Source: Argyresthia goedartella (Eukaryota > Arthropoda > Insecta > Lepidoptera > Argyresthiidae). Taken from it: 64,000 nt of DNA. A model generated the notes under the pieces. It made no database searches and was not told the DNA's origin. It saw only the letters and a list, made by a program, of their open reading frames with translations. Shown piece after piece: positions 34,183 to 45,589 of the stretch; positions within the stretch are counted from its first letter, which is position 1; each line of letters opens with the position of its first letter. The stretch is taken from the NCBI GenBank assembly GCA_949825045.1, contig OX463806.1, positions 41,378,208 through 41,442,207 on the forward strand, in the 5' to 3' direction. The position numbers and the translations under genes are program-made.

Positions 34183-37108
34183 CACCTCCGTCACGAAACC
34201 CTTTATTTTATTCTATCGAATATTTTTCATCAAATATCTTGTACTTTAGTGATACGTTAATTAAGAAAGTAAACTTTTAGAATGCACAGTAAAGCAATAC
34301 ATTTATATTTATAAAATATGTTTAATTCATGATCCTTTACCACTCTGTCACATTTTCAGATTATATAAAGTATATTTTTGCTATAAAACGATTTTTAGTA
34401 TCATTTACAAATAAATATGTATATCACAGACGGCAATATCATCATCTATTATATGTATAAATTTTCCATAGTTGCACTAGTCATATCAAAATATTTAAAC
34501 GACGAAAATAAAATTTCTACCAGGAGACAACATCGTGACAGAGTGGTAACTTATGTGACAGAGTTGTAATTTAGGGGATACCAGGCTGCGTTTTGGAATA
34601 AAACAGGTTTATTTATTTAGAATCATTTATTTTGTTATAAATCTTTATCAGTCTTCAACTTTGTCATATTAAATAACATGAGATCGAACTTAGATAATTA
34701 ATGAAATCACATTTGAGAACCCTTGGAATAAGAGATCTGTATTTTAAGGAATCAAATGACTACTCACTTGTCGCAAATAAATAATAAACATCGTTTAACT
34801 TGACAACTAAATTTAAATTATCAAAAACATTAAAAAAACATCACTATCAATAGCTTAGTCTAGCAAGACAATATTTCAATTTCGAAGCCACTGATAGAAT
34901 GTCTTATTTTTCAAATACTGGCAGTGACTCTTCGAACTGGAAATATTGTCTTTTTCCCTTTTTAATAACATTCGGAGCCGGTAAGACTTTAATCAAATCA
35001 TCAAAAGGAACATCCGATACGTCACTCTCCACCAACTTAAACAGTCTTCCACTATCATCGACTGTTTTTAGGAACGTTACGAAGACATCACCTTCTTCAT
35101 CAACGGTACCTTTTGCTACTCCAGCGTAAGTGTAGTCGATTTGCCTCTCGCTTCGTACTTTAACCATTACGTGTACTCCGTCTTTTATTTCTGTGAGCCC
35201 GTCGATGTACTGTCGGTAAGCTTTGTATTGATGTCTGATGTTGTGGATGTGCGTTTTGAAGTTTTTCAGCTCGCTCTCAAATTTATAAATCACTTCTTCA
35301 ACTGTTAGCTTTTCAGTTACTAGTATATTTTTCGTAATCTTTACCTTTTTCCCTGCCTTTTCTACAACTTCACTTTTTCTTATCCACTGTCGCAAGTCCA
35401 CAATCTCTGTTTGGTTACTTTTGTCATAAACCATGCGCCGGTTCTTGCACTCCGAACAAACTCCTTTCATAAATGATGCCGAATCAACAGAACAAACTAG
35501 TGATTCTAAGACTGCATTCATGTCTTTCTGCACAATAACTTTATCCTTATGTAATGTATTAACCACATAGGTTACGTTTGCATGTAACTTACATAAGCAA
35601 GTATCTCTTCCATCTACAGTAGGTGGTTTCACATAAAATGGCCTATGTTTAGTGAAGTAGCTGTAGTGGCATTTGAGGCCACTATTTTCTTTAAAGAAGG
35701 CTTTGTACAGGTTTTTCATGGAGTCCAATAAAAACCTTTTCTGTACTTTCTGTTTTTTGTGCGTGACAGTCTCCTTCTTACCAGCTGTAGCTCTCGTTAC
35801 ATCATCCCGCAAGAAGAACTGACGAATCTTCAGTACAAGATCAGTATGTTTTGGTAGAACGCTCTTGTATATTAAAGGTCGGTCTACACCTAATGTGTCT
35901 TTTACCAATTCGATCTGCATTCTGGACTCTTTTACGATACGGGTTTGAAGTACCGATTGGATGAGGCGTTTTGCTTCTCGACTTTTGACAGTTTTGTATC
36001 GTTCTTTAATGGCATTAGAAAGAACGCTGTACTTCTTTTTATTCTCACTATTGCTTTTATCTTTGTTGCTGCTGCTGTCTTTTTTAGTTATTCTGTGCAA
36101 TCTCTTCTTATATTTTCGAACTTTATTCTCCAACTGGTCTATTTTTTCTTGAAACTGAATATTAGCTCTGTATAACTTTGTTCTATCCCTTTTCACTTTC
36201 TTTCTTCCCCTTGAACTACGAGTAGATACTTCAGAGGGAGTCGGTGTTGCAGAATAAGGATTATCTCGTTGGGTTTCTGGTATTGGTGATGGAGCCGGCG
36301 TGTTTAAAAGAACCTCTTCAACCATTTTTTTCTTCTCCTTTCTTTTTTATTTGCCTCTTGCCATTTTCACTTCTTGATTCGGTGTTCTCGCACGGTCATG
36401 TCGGCCACTAGCTTCTTTCGAGCATGGTATCTTTCTAAATCCTTCCGCTTTACTTCTGCTACCTTCTCGGGATCATTTTTTCGTTTCTCTCGACAGCGCC
36501 TTTGTCTTTCTGCTGATGTTAAAGTCTTCTTTTTTGCCATGATGGTACCTGGAAATATAAAATAAGTAAACAAGTACTTAAACATACGAGAAGATAGAAA
36601 AATAGTTTTAACACTTTCCGTAGTAATAATTACCATAATAACTAGTATCTATTTCAGTATTTCTCGGATTCAGAAAAAATAGAACATGAATATCGTTTAT
36701 TTTACCCCTCCGTCACGTACTTTACCACTACGTCACAAAAAACTCGTGACAGAGTTGTCATGTGACGGAGGGGTAAAAAATTGTTGCAAGGTCGATAACA
36801 TTTAATAGTTAACATAAAATATATAATTTACACGTTGGCAAAAAAATATTTCTTATTACGTATGAGTAGACAACAAAAAATAAATGTAATTATTATATTT
36901 TGAATCAATTACTTACGTGACGAAGTGGTCGCCGAATAAACACACGCACCTCCTATCACAGCTTTCCGGCGACTGACGCTCTGTCTCTGGATCTCAGAGG
37001 GGAAATCGTAGCAAGGGGGGAGGGAGGCCTAAATCTCCAATCGTAAGCGACAAAGTCGAGCAGCGCATACGCGTATTTCAAAGGACAACCCACGTGACAG
37101 AATTTACG
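34183..37108 (-). mobile_element. DNA element of unrecognised superfamily with 15-bp motif array
   Basis: Ten copies of a 15-bp motif, best written GTGACRGAGTKGTAA, lie on both sides of a transposase-like gene. Left: 34183, 34337, 34535, 34555. Right: 36702, 36722, 36746, 36762, 36917, 37094. Some are direct and some inverted, and none is inside the gene. Such subterminal arrays are usual binding sites for an element's own transposase. I could not find clean terminal inverted repeats or a target duplication, so the limits are only those of the outermost motifs. Confidence 0.6.
34904..36540 (-). pseudogene. Transposase-like protein lacking its catalytic middle
   Basis: An N-terminal basic block starts at 36540 (MAKKKTLTSAERQRRCREKR, DLERYHARKK). 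A TGA at 36367-36369 and a one-base shift in an A-run near 36328 separate it from a 473-residue frame (36325-34904). That frame has a coiled-coil stretch (FQEKIDQLENKVRKYKKRL), a cysteine/histidine region (CHYSYFTKHRPF, DTCLCKLHANVTY, CSECKNRRM), a helical block (FKTHIHNIRHQYKAYRQYI) and a C-terminal beta-like domain (GDVFVTFLKTVDDSG). I recall this layout from unnamed insect and cnidarian transposon proteins that have a DDE core after the HIHNIRHQ block. Here GLTEIKDGVHV joins directly to the C-terminal domain, so the core appears deleted in frame. The superfamily is not established. Confidence 0.6.
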
Positions 37109-38819
37109 AAATAAAACATCATGTAGTAGGAGACAAGTATTTGTGATTTTTTTAATATTTTAAAAGAAGTGACAAAAAACATTGGTCGCTATTACATAAT
37201 AGGTAACATATTTAGGAGTTCTACATATTATGTCATCATATAATTTTTTCGTAATATTATGGATTAAACGCAAGCCGAGGTTGCGGGAGACAACTATGAT
37301 TTGTATGAATTACACCTTTGTAACGCGGATTTACGACTCTCTAACGTACTTTTTATAATGAAATGATTAAAAACATATATTATTTAATTGAACACAGCCG
37401 TTGGGTGTATAGTTCAGTGCATGTTGAAGTAGAATTAAGAAGAAAATAATGGTAATTTTCTTGTTTTTTTTTTCACTTACTGGTGGAGACACCTTTTTGT
37501 AGGTTTAAAAAAAGAATGACCCATGTACCTTATCAGCTGCAAAAGCTTATTTTGTGGACACAAATAGTGCAGTTTTCTGAATAATGGTTCACAGGTGTAC
37601 CTTTGAAACACTTGCATTTTAAGAGAGAACATACGAACCTCTGTAACGCAAACAGACACGATGTGAAGTCTATTAACAAAGGTATAATGCTCTATGTTGC
37701 ATAGACGTGGACTTTTACGTCATTACTCACGGATAGAGTATACTCGTATAAGAGCATTAATATAGGCCAATACTGTCACAGGTGTGACCTTTTATGCAGT
37801 TAGATAGCAGCGCACTGCTATAAATCTGTACATCGTGCCCGTCAATTCAGAACTGTGCTGAATAATAGAATTTAAGTCGGCAGTAAGACTGCTGGTTGAG
37901 TTATAATTTACCATTATAAGCCATGCGTGGACATTTATATAGCATTTAGCATTAAATTTAAGTTAACATTGACTGCTCGTTTATCTGCCATTTTTAAGTA
38001 AGTAACGCGTATTATTATAGTAAACATTTAGCTTTTATCCATTTAGTTTATATTAGAAAATATCGGCTTGAACTGAACTATATAAAAAATAAATGAATAT
38101 GTTAACAGCGCTTATATGTAAAAGTAATATTTAAAAAAAAACTTGCAAATATTTTGAACTTTTTTCACGTATTTGTGGATGTTATGAGAGCGCGTGAAAA
38201 TTTTGACCTAAATATTTATGGTATTTCACAATAAAGTTACATTCCCGAAACAATTTAAGACATAATTGAAATAACTCAAAGTTTTATTTAACATTAACTT
38301 TATTATCTATTTACCAAATGGCAACCAAAACATCTTCATTTACACGCACAATATTACTTATTGCACTTCAACAGTCTTGTACGGAGTAAAAATTAAAAAT
38401 GCGTTTCTGCATACCACAATGTCACTGATAATTTACTTTTAGCTTCGATAAAGCATTTATGATATCCACACTTATTCCAATTTTGCGAATGAGTTTGAGA
38501 ATGGCTGCATATTAACTATAATAAGTACCACGTGCGTTGATATTCAGGCAATGTTCAGCACTTGACTACTCCAAGAGCTGAACATTGGACTTTACTGGAC
38601 AAAAACAGAAGATAGAGATATATCAAAATGGAAACTAGGCGAGATTATCTCTGAAAAAGATTTCTTCCAGCAAACCTAATTCAAACTCAGTTAAAGACAC
38701 TGGACGTAAATAACGATTTGTATTCAATATTTTGCTATAAATTAAACTTGTCATCATTTTCGCTGACATGTGGTATAAATAGGAAGAATAAACTGATTTC
38801 TAGTCACTATTCTTCAACA
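37109..38819. other. AT-rich stretch with a sparse repeated motif
   Basis: ACCTTTGTAACGC (37314) and ACCTCTGTAACGC (37637) recur, and the palindrome GTCACAGGTGTGAC lies at 37775. Otherwise nothing recognised. Confidence 0.4.
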
Positions 38820-39056
38820 ATGGGTAGGGGTAAATTTCCGAAGAGGCCCGAAAAATCATAATTTCTAATACTAAATAAAAGGGAAGTCATCATACCAAAT
38901 ATCCAAAGAACTCTTACTATTATACCAAGGTCTACCATCCAGTCAATCATCCAGCATTATAAACAACATGAATTAGTAGCGTGTTTGAAGAAGACCGCGC
39001 GTCCCCGCATCACAAGTCACGCAGAGAACTGGGCTCCGAAGAAAATAATAAAGAAT
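38820..39056 (+). pseudogene. Tc1/mariner transposase N-terminal fragment
   Basis: From the ATG at 38820 the frame gives MGRGKFPKRPEKS, an in-frame stop, then IIPRSTIQSIIQHYKQHELV and KKTARPRITSHAEN. This is the first helix-turn-helix (IP.STVQ.II..YK) and the GRP hook of a Tc1-type transposase. The sequence is cut at 39057 by family A sequence. Confidence 0.6.
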
Positions 39057-39435
39057 AAACGGTCAAGTGCGAGTCGGATTCCCTATTTAAGTACTCGGAC
39101 CTATTTATTTAAGTATGTCATATATATATATGGAAAAAGTTCGTCCATCACGGGAATCCAGTCTCGGAAATCAAATTGGTTTTATAGTGAAAGTTGTTCA
39201 GAATGATGTCTCTAAAAACCCCTAAAACCTGACTACACCTTTGTGTTACTCCCAGCATACAGGCACATACCTTGCTTCTGGCCCCACACTAGGATAGCCT
39301 GTGTCATGTCATGGGAACTATACGTAGAAATGACATCAAACACATACACATTTAACCCGGTGACGGACGGACAGACGGATAGTGGAGGCTTAGTAATAGG
39401 GTCCCGTTTGGCACCCTTCGCGTACGGAACCCTAA
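39057..39435 (+). repeat. Family A head and tail with SINE type 2 scrap between
   Basis: Head CGGTCAAGTGCGAGTCGGAT (39060). Tail with GACGGACGGACAGACGG and GGGTCCCGTTTGGCACCCTT (39362-39435). At 39255-39330 CTTCTGGCCCCACACTAGGA is from SINE type 2, and at 39187-39210 GTTGTTCAGAATGATGTC is from the 16.8 kb element. Confidence 0.6.
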
Positions 39436-40206
39436 GATTCGTCCTGCCCGAGCAGGAGAACTCACTTGCAATAGCGGGACATGATCCAGAAAGATGTTTC
39501 AGACGACACTTCCAAGAAAGTCCTCAAGAGAATGGGGGGGGGGTATGGTTTTTTATCACGCTTTTTGTTTGTTTGTATGTAACCGACTCCTTTGGACTCG
39601 ATTTTGACCCACTTTAAACGGACAGATTCAATTCAAACTTTGTACACTTATCAAGAATCAGCGACAACGTAATAATTTCACATGTTTATTTCATTATCCT
39701 GATTACGATCGCCAAGATTAATTAATTTCTCACACAACCTCTAACTATCCGGCTCGCGCACTCGAACTAAAATGTGAAAAATAAATATAGTTTAAAAAAA
39801 CTAAAACACACGCTTTTAAAGCACTTCGAACTAAAAAGTTAAAAATAATTTTTATTTTTAAGGTTAAAAGAATAATGAATAAAACATTACTATTATTATT
39901 GTGAAACAAAAAGCGTCGGGCGCTCGATGTACGAAAGATATGGAACAAAGCGCATTCTTTCAAACTTCATCTCATGCCAAATTCCACAGGCGAGTAAATT
40001 TTTCGATTACATAGGGTCCGTTGAACCACCAATGGGAGACAATCTGTGCGTGTGCCAGCTCGTAAGGGAAAAAAGGAGTCAAAGTTTCTACGTCAGGGGG
40101 GCGGAGCTTCGGTTCTATTAGCACATACTTTCAGCCACAGGATTTTATTTATGATCACAAATTGCGACTGCGTACGGCTAATGCCGGCTCCTTCGCACCG
40201 GCGCCA
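39436..40206. other. Intergenic, poly-G and repeat scraps
   Basis: A G-run at about 39532-39541, then CTTTTTGTTTGTTTGTATGT and GACTCGATTTTGACCCACTT, which look like the end of an insect repeat. No gene. Confidence 0.35.
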
Positions 40207-40287
40207 CTGGCGCCAGCTAAGCTACGAGGTCATCTGGCGCCAGATGAGCTACGAGGTCATCTGGCGCCAGATGAGCTACGAGGAGCC
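40207..40287. repeat. 27-bp tandem repeat, three copies
   Basis: Unit CTGGCGCCAGATGAGCTACG plus AGGTCAT. Copies start at 40207, 40234 and 40261, and each begins with the 10-bp palindrome CTGGCGCCAG. Confidence 0.9.
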
Positions 40288-41164
40288 AACGGCTATCAAT
40301 CCTCGTCCATCGTACTTCACTGGGTAGAAACGGACTCCCGTAGGAACTTGTGAATCTTCCGCATATAATGTGACGCCTCGGAAAAACTTACATACCGCGA
40401 TGCAGGACTTCTCAATATAGCAACGATATCACAGTTTATAACTATTCTGTTTTATGTTATATTTCGCAGTAACAAAGAAAAAGCTACCCCCCAAATAGTG
40501 GTTCACATTTAAAATAGATTATAGCCTGGAAAACATAAATAAATTCAAGGAGTGCCTTCAAATCAGTGGGTGCTCGTCCCATAGAGCTTAGAATTAGTAA
40601 CACTACTTAATACAGAGATGGCGCTAGCAGTAACGATTGTAATTTGACGCAATTTTTTCAGTCAACACACTTCTAGATGGCGCCACAGGACGCTCATTTC
40701 AAGCAGATTAGTAACCCTTCACATCCCAGAGATAGCGGGACTTGGCAACTGTGAAAGTGGCGCCTGCATCGCTGTATTATAGCATCTGTAATCGCTGGTA
40801 CCCCTAATAACTAACTACAGATACACATTATAAAAAGATACCCTCCCTATTTAGTCTGTGGATACACTACACTCAACAACATCAATCTACGCTATATTCT
40901 CTTTCAGAGCATCCTGGGTATATATTGTTCTATGCAGAGCATAAAACAAGAAGCTTTCCTCAAAGTGCTAAGAAAGAAAGTGTGCTTCTTACAATTGCTC
41001 AAACGGTAATCTTAACAGGTCGTTGTTCCTACTGTATAGGATTATAGTATCTGTGGTATAATGCTCAAAATTTTAATGAAAATTTTTCAATTTTTCATTT
41101 CCGAGCTTATAACAATGTTCTACAATTTTAAATATATACGATACGAAATAAAAGTAATTGTATA
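40288..41164. other. Intergenic, nothing recognised
   Basis: No coding similarity or bounded repeat seen. Confidence 0.4.
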
Positions 41165-41722
41165 CCTCGCGCCACGTGTTATGAGCGGTGGCCTTGAATG
41201 CACAACACTATGCAATCCAGTTGCTATTAGGATAGGTAGGACCTTTTGGAATGGAGCGGCGTATGACGTCAATTGACGCGCCGCCTTTCAGTACCGTCAG
41301 CAACGCTATGGGGAAAGCACGTTACGTGGAAGTATTTCTTTTTAAATTATATTTGATGGTACTTTTGTGACAAAAATGGGTGCTAAAAGAAGATTCAATG
41401 ATTCAATGTTATATGTATATAAACAGTTTTTTATTGTTATAGGTGATGATACTGATTCTGTAATTTCATATGAAGATAACTCAGAGAGTGAAGGAGATGC
41501 TATGAGTGGAGTAGAAGAATTAGAAAATTAGCTTTAGTAGTATTATTAGTAATAAGTAAATTAACTGATTAATATTATTAATCTGACTGTTTTTCTGACC
41601 CTACAAATCGTCACTGTCGCGTACCGCAATTCCAAAAGGTCTTATCCTAATAGCAACAGGATTGGATAATCCGCAGTAATTCCCGCCAACGTAGCCCAGC
41701 GCTCTTACTTCGTGGCGCGAGG
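41165..41722. mobile_element. TIR element with a possible transposase exon remnant
   Basis: CCTCGCGCCACG at the left end and its exact reverse complement at the right are flanked by TA. Inner arms also pair (GTTGCTATTAGGATA with TATCCTAATAGCAAC; GGACCTTTTGGAAT with ATTCCAAAAGGTC). The centre (41450-41531) encodes an acidic stretch DDTDSVISYEDNSESEGD ending at a stop, reminiscent of acidic transposase N-termini. Short relatives of its ends form the insert at 63.60 kb. Confidence 0.7.
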
Positions 41723-41779
41723 TACACCGGTAAACTTAAATAGCTGACTAGAGGACTAAAAAGATCTTAAATAACAAAA

Positions 41780-42593
41780 AGAAATCTACGATTTGAATAC
41801 TACAAGAACAAGACAACTACAAACTAATCAAAATATACAAGGTATAGTAAAACTCTTCGTAAATATATTGAATCGTCACAAAAAATGTACAATAACAACT
41901 TCGTTCGTAATTCAAAAAATAAAAATAAGTGACAATCTTATTGAAAATCCGATTGACATGGCAGAAGCTTTTAATAATTTTATTGACATAATAACAAATA
42001 CAAATAAAATCAATAGTCACAAAAATAATTCCCTATCAAATATAAATAATCAAAATTCAACCCCTTTCTTAACCCCATGCCATGAAAACGAAACACTAAT
42101 ACAGGGTGACATTTAATTAGCTGACCATATTTTGGGAAACTATAGTACCCATCAATATGAACAACTTTCCCCAAGAAACATATGGTCGCAAATTAAAAAA
42201 ATATTTCGTCCCTCAGTACATTGACCCGATCAGCTGATTACAAGTTACTATGGGAGACCCAAATTATTTTTTCGTTTGCGACCATATGTTTCTTGGGGAA
42301 AGTTGGTCATAATGATGGGTAGTATCAATCCCCAAAATATGGTCAGCTAATTAAATGTCACCTTGTATAGACCATTAAATCTTTAAATAACACAACTGTG
42401 AATTAAACCCTGTACTATTTTTTGGCAAACCAATCTCTTATTGAAGGAAATTTCCAACGGAACTTAAAATATCAGTAGTTAAACCTTTATTTAAAAAAGA
42501 AGACTGTAACACTTGCACCAATATTGTCAAAAAAAATCGAAAAATAATTCTTTGCTAGACTGACCAGCTTTATATCAAAACACAGTATTATAA
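41780..42593 (+). pseudogene. Jockey-like LINE ORF2 fragment, interrupted
   Basis: 41793-42101 encodes the pre-RT linker (NPIDMAEAFNNFIDII). After a MITE insertion it resumes at about 42430 with NQSLIEGNFPTELKISVVKP and LFKKED, then near 42555 RLTSFISKHSII, the RT entry region. Frames change between blocks, and the RT core is missing. Confidence 0.65.
42102..42365. mobile_element. MITE type A (264 bp) inside the LINE
   Basis: Ends CAGGGTGACATTTAATTAGC and its reverse complement, flanked by TA. Almost the whole element is palindromic (CTTTCCCCAAGAAACATATG near 42168 pairs near 42290). Relatives lie at 48915 and 59265. Confidence 0.88.
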
Positions 42594-42794
42594 AAAAAAC
42601 GGTCAAGTGCGAGTCTAAATCGCGCACGAAGGGTTCCGTACCACCGTTGAATGGAAGCGATGGTGTGGAGTGAATAGTTTGGATTTTACATAGCAAAATA
42701 TTGTTTACAAAGTTATTGGTGCGGTTACTTTCACACTCCGTGTACGTAACCAGGTGCATCCATAAGTTTGTATGTGGTATTGAAAAAATGGTTG

Positions 42795-43337
42795 TGTTCG
42801 ATTTCAAATCGATATTCGATCGATGGTTTCTGAACGGCCATTTTTAATTTGACGTTAGCTGTCAACCTGGCAGTTTTGACAACTGACAGACGAAAGCCCT
42901 CGCAATGTAAACGCGTTTTGGTTAGGGGTTGAAATTAAATCGCAGGGCATCTGGAATGTATTCGGGATTCCCTCAGGATTGTTAATATAGCTGAGTGTGC
43001 CGTTGTCTCTCGAACCAGATAAAGTTCGGATTTTCGTGCCCGATTTGTATTTACCACGTAGAACATAACCTGTGTTGGAACACTGTGCCCATTGAAGCTG
43101 GCCTGCCAGTCATACCTGGTTGGCTGAAGAACCTGTCTACCAAGAAGAGCCTAGGGTGCACCCGGGCCTTGCAGAGAGACAGTTGACGGGACCGAAGCAC
43201 AGACCAGGTTAGATCTACCCCACATAACTTCAGCTCGGTGAATCGCCGACGTTCATTACTTCTTGGCACCTGATCGTCACGCTACCTCGTAGCTCATGGG
43301 CCCCTAAGAGGTCATTAGGTGCTGAGAAGCCTGATCA
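42795..43337 (+). repeat. BEL/Pao 5' LTR
   Basis: 543 bp. Compared with the 3' LTR it lacks 25 bp comprising the left arm of a hairpin; the retained right arm is AGCTGAGTGTGCCG at 42989-43002. Confidence 0.9.
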
Positions 43338-43876
43338 ATTTGGTAGCTAGAGCGTGGCTTCCTGAGATTTGCAGCCATCAAGGGCTCCAGGAAGGCACGA
43401 TTTGGGACTATCAATCTGTAGGTATAGGCGGTTAAGTAACTTGGTTGTTCCTGTATCCACATAGATTGGTAGTATTGTAAGCTATAAGTCTATTGCTGGT
43501 AGTAGACAGACAGATATTGAATTGAAATTTGCATTGAATTACCAGTTAGTCAATCTATTAGTGGTCTAGTAATGCTATTGAATGAATGTTTTGGTTAACA
43601 TAGGTAGTTACATCTATTGATAGCAGGCTATTACATTGTTTTCAGTTTATAGCAATTTATAACTTGAACTAATATTGACTATCTGTGTGTGTTATAATGA
43701 TAAAGGGAAACTAAATTGTATTTACAGAATTTATATAGATATAAAACTCGGTTCCTATTGTTTAAGGAAAACAACATTGTTTAAGTTGTGGTTTAGGGTT
43801 CCCTCGTTTGGGTTGTAGACTGGAGGGTCCAATAAAATTGAGTTACTGCAAATTGTGAGTAAGTATCGTTCCGATC

Positions 43877-45589
43877 ATGTCGTTATCTGAAATCCAGAAG
43901 GGTGTTTCTAAGGAACTCAGATGGTTTTCCTCCGCACACGGTCTGATAGACCGTTGAGATAGGCATGATGTGGTATTGGAGCGGTCTATAGACGTTAAGG
44001 AACGTTACAATAGGGTGCTCGAATTGTCCGCGCAGGCGGAATCAGTTGATGGTTGTGCACCTGACAGGCTGTCACGGTTGATAGGGGATGTCGACCAATG
44101 TATGGAGATGGCAGCTGCTATCACGCAGAAGGCTGCGGACATACGTAGACAGCGCGAGTCCAGCCATGATGGTGACATTGAAGCACCTCTGCCGCATCAG
44201 GGATCGGGGTCCAGGTTACCTGCCATAACTATGCCTACTTTTGACGGCGTGTCCGGTGAATGGATGAGCTTCATCAATCTGTTCGACAGTTTGGTGCACA
44301 TGCGATCGGACATTACCAAGTCTGTCAAGATGGCTCAGCTGGTGGCAGCATTGAGGGGTGAGCCTATGGAGCTGGTCGCTCATTTGACAGTTACGGAGGG
44401 TAACTATGAGACGGCCAGGCAATTGTTGGTCAGACGTTACCACAACAAACGGAGGTTGGCCGATGCCCAACTGAACCGTTTGTTTCGCATCCCGGTTGTG
44501 AACAAGGTCGGGGCCATACAGACGGAGGTTTTGAACCCATTGTTGTCCGTCACCAAGGCTCTAGAGAATCTTGGACTTCCGGTTGGTGAATGGTCGTACC
44601 TACTGTTGTACATTGTACTTTCCCGCCTACCCGCTGACGTGCAGACTCGTTTCGAACAGTCTCACGGGAGGTCGGCCGAGGACCTGCCCGCCTTCTCCGA
44701 CTTGGTCGGATTTTTGGAAGAGGAGGCTCGACGGGCAGAGAATTTGGGGTTGACGGTCACCCATCCTTCGGAGCCACAGAGAGCTGCCGGGAGCGCTGTG
44801 AGTAGGGGCCCTCCGACGAGGAAGGACCGCACCAACCGGCAGTATGGGACTGTGAGTGAATTGACCCCACATGGTGAGACCTGCCCATGTTGTAGGCAGA
44901 TTGGCCATGGTGTGGCCAATTGCAATAAGTTCGGGGAACTTAGGGTTCAGGGACGGCGCCGGATGGCCAAGCAGCGGAGCTGGTGTTTCCTGTGCCTCGG
45001 GCCACACATGGCTAGGGACTGCACGCGCACACAAATGTGCGGATATTGTGGTGGGCCCCACAACAATCTGTTGTGCAGGTACCGGTCCGGCCAACAGCCA
45101 CCACAGGGCCGTACCCAGGGTGACACGGCATGGGGCCCTGAGAATTCGTTTGCGGCTCGGAGCGCAACTCAGGGGCCAACGTCCCCACGTGCACAGGGCA
45201 GTACTAGGGTGCAGGGCCGCACTCAGGATCATTACATGGGGGGCCCTGAGTTTTCGGTTGCGACTCAGCATCCGACTCAGCGGGACATTGGGTGTGTTGA
45301 GCAGGCCGTAACGGGCGGGTGGCATGGGACATCTTCGAGCTATGCGGGTGCGGTTCGGACGCCGCCTCAGTTGTCGCCCCGCTCGTCGCCTCGTCCTCGT
45401 CGGTCACATGTGATGTCCCCCCCGCTCATGGAGCGGCCACGGTTGAATTCACGCCCACCCCCCTTTACGGGGAATCGTAAGTTGGCAATGGAACCGGCGC
45501 GTGGGCCATTTGTACAATGGGACCCTCTGGCGTATAGCTGCATACCTGATCGGTTACAGGCAGAGTGGGGCCCCGGGGGCCCTCGCTAG
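43877..45589 (+). pseudogene. BEL/Pao gag with one in-frame stop
   Basis: The ATG at 43877 opens MSLSEIQKGVSKEL. A TGA at 43955-43957 (codon 27) interrupts the frame, which is then open to 45589. The body has the DUF1759-like capsid (PTFDGVSGEWMSFINLFDSL, YHNKRRLADAQLNRLF) and three zinc knuckles (CPCCRQIGHGVANC, CFLCLGPHMARDC, CGYCGGPHNNLLC), the BEL/Pao pattern. The C-terminal 200 residues are rich in P, Q, R and G. It overlaps pol by about 25 bases in a different frame. Confidence 0.92.

Noticed and set aside
42995..43186. 63-codon frame with cysteines, repeated at 47743-47934
   Set aside because: Both copies are the LTR of the BEL/Pao element, not a gene.
44627..45325. Long minus-strand frame of 232 codons
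   Set aside because: It is a GC-driven shadow of BEL/Pao gag and has no independent motif.
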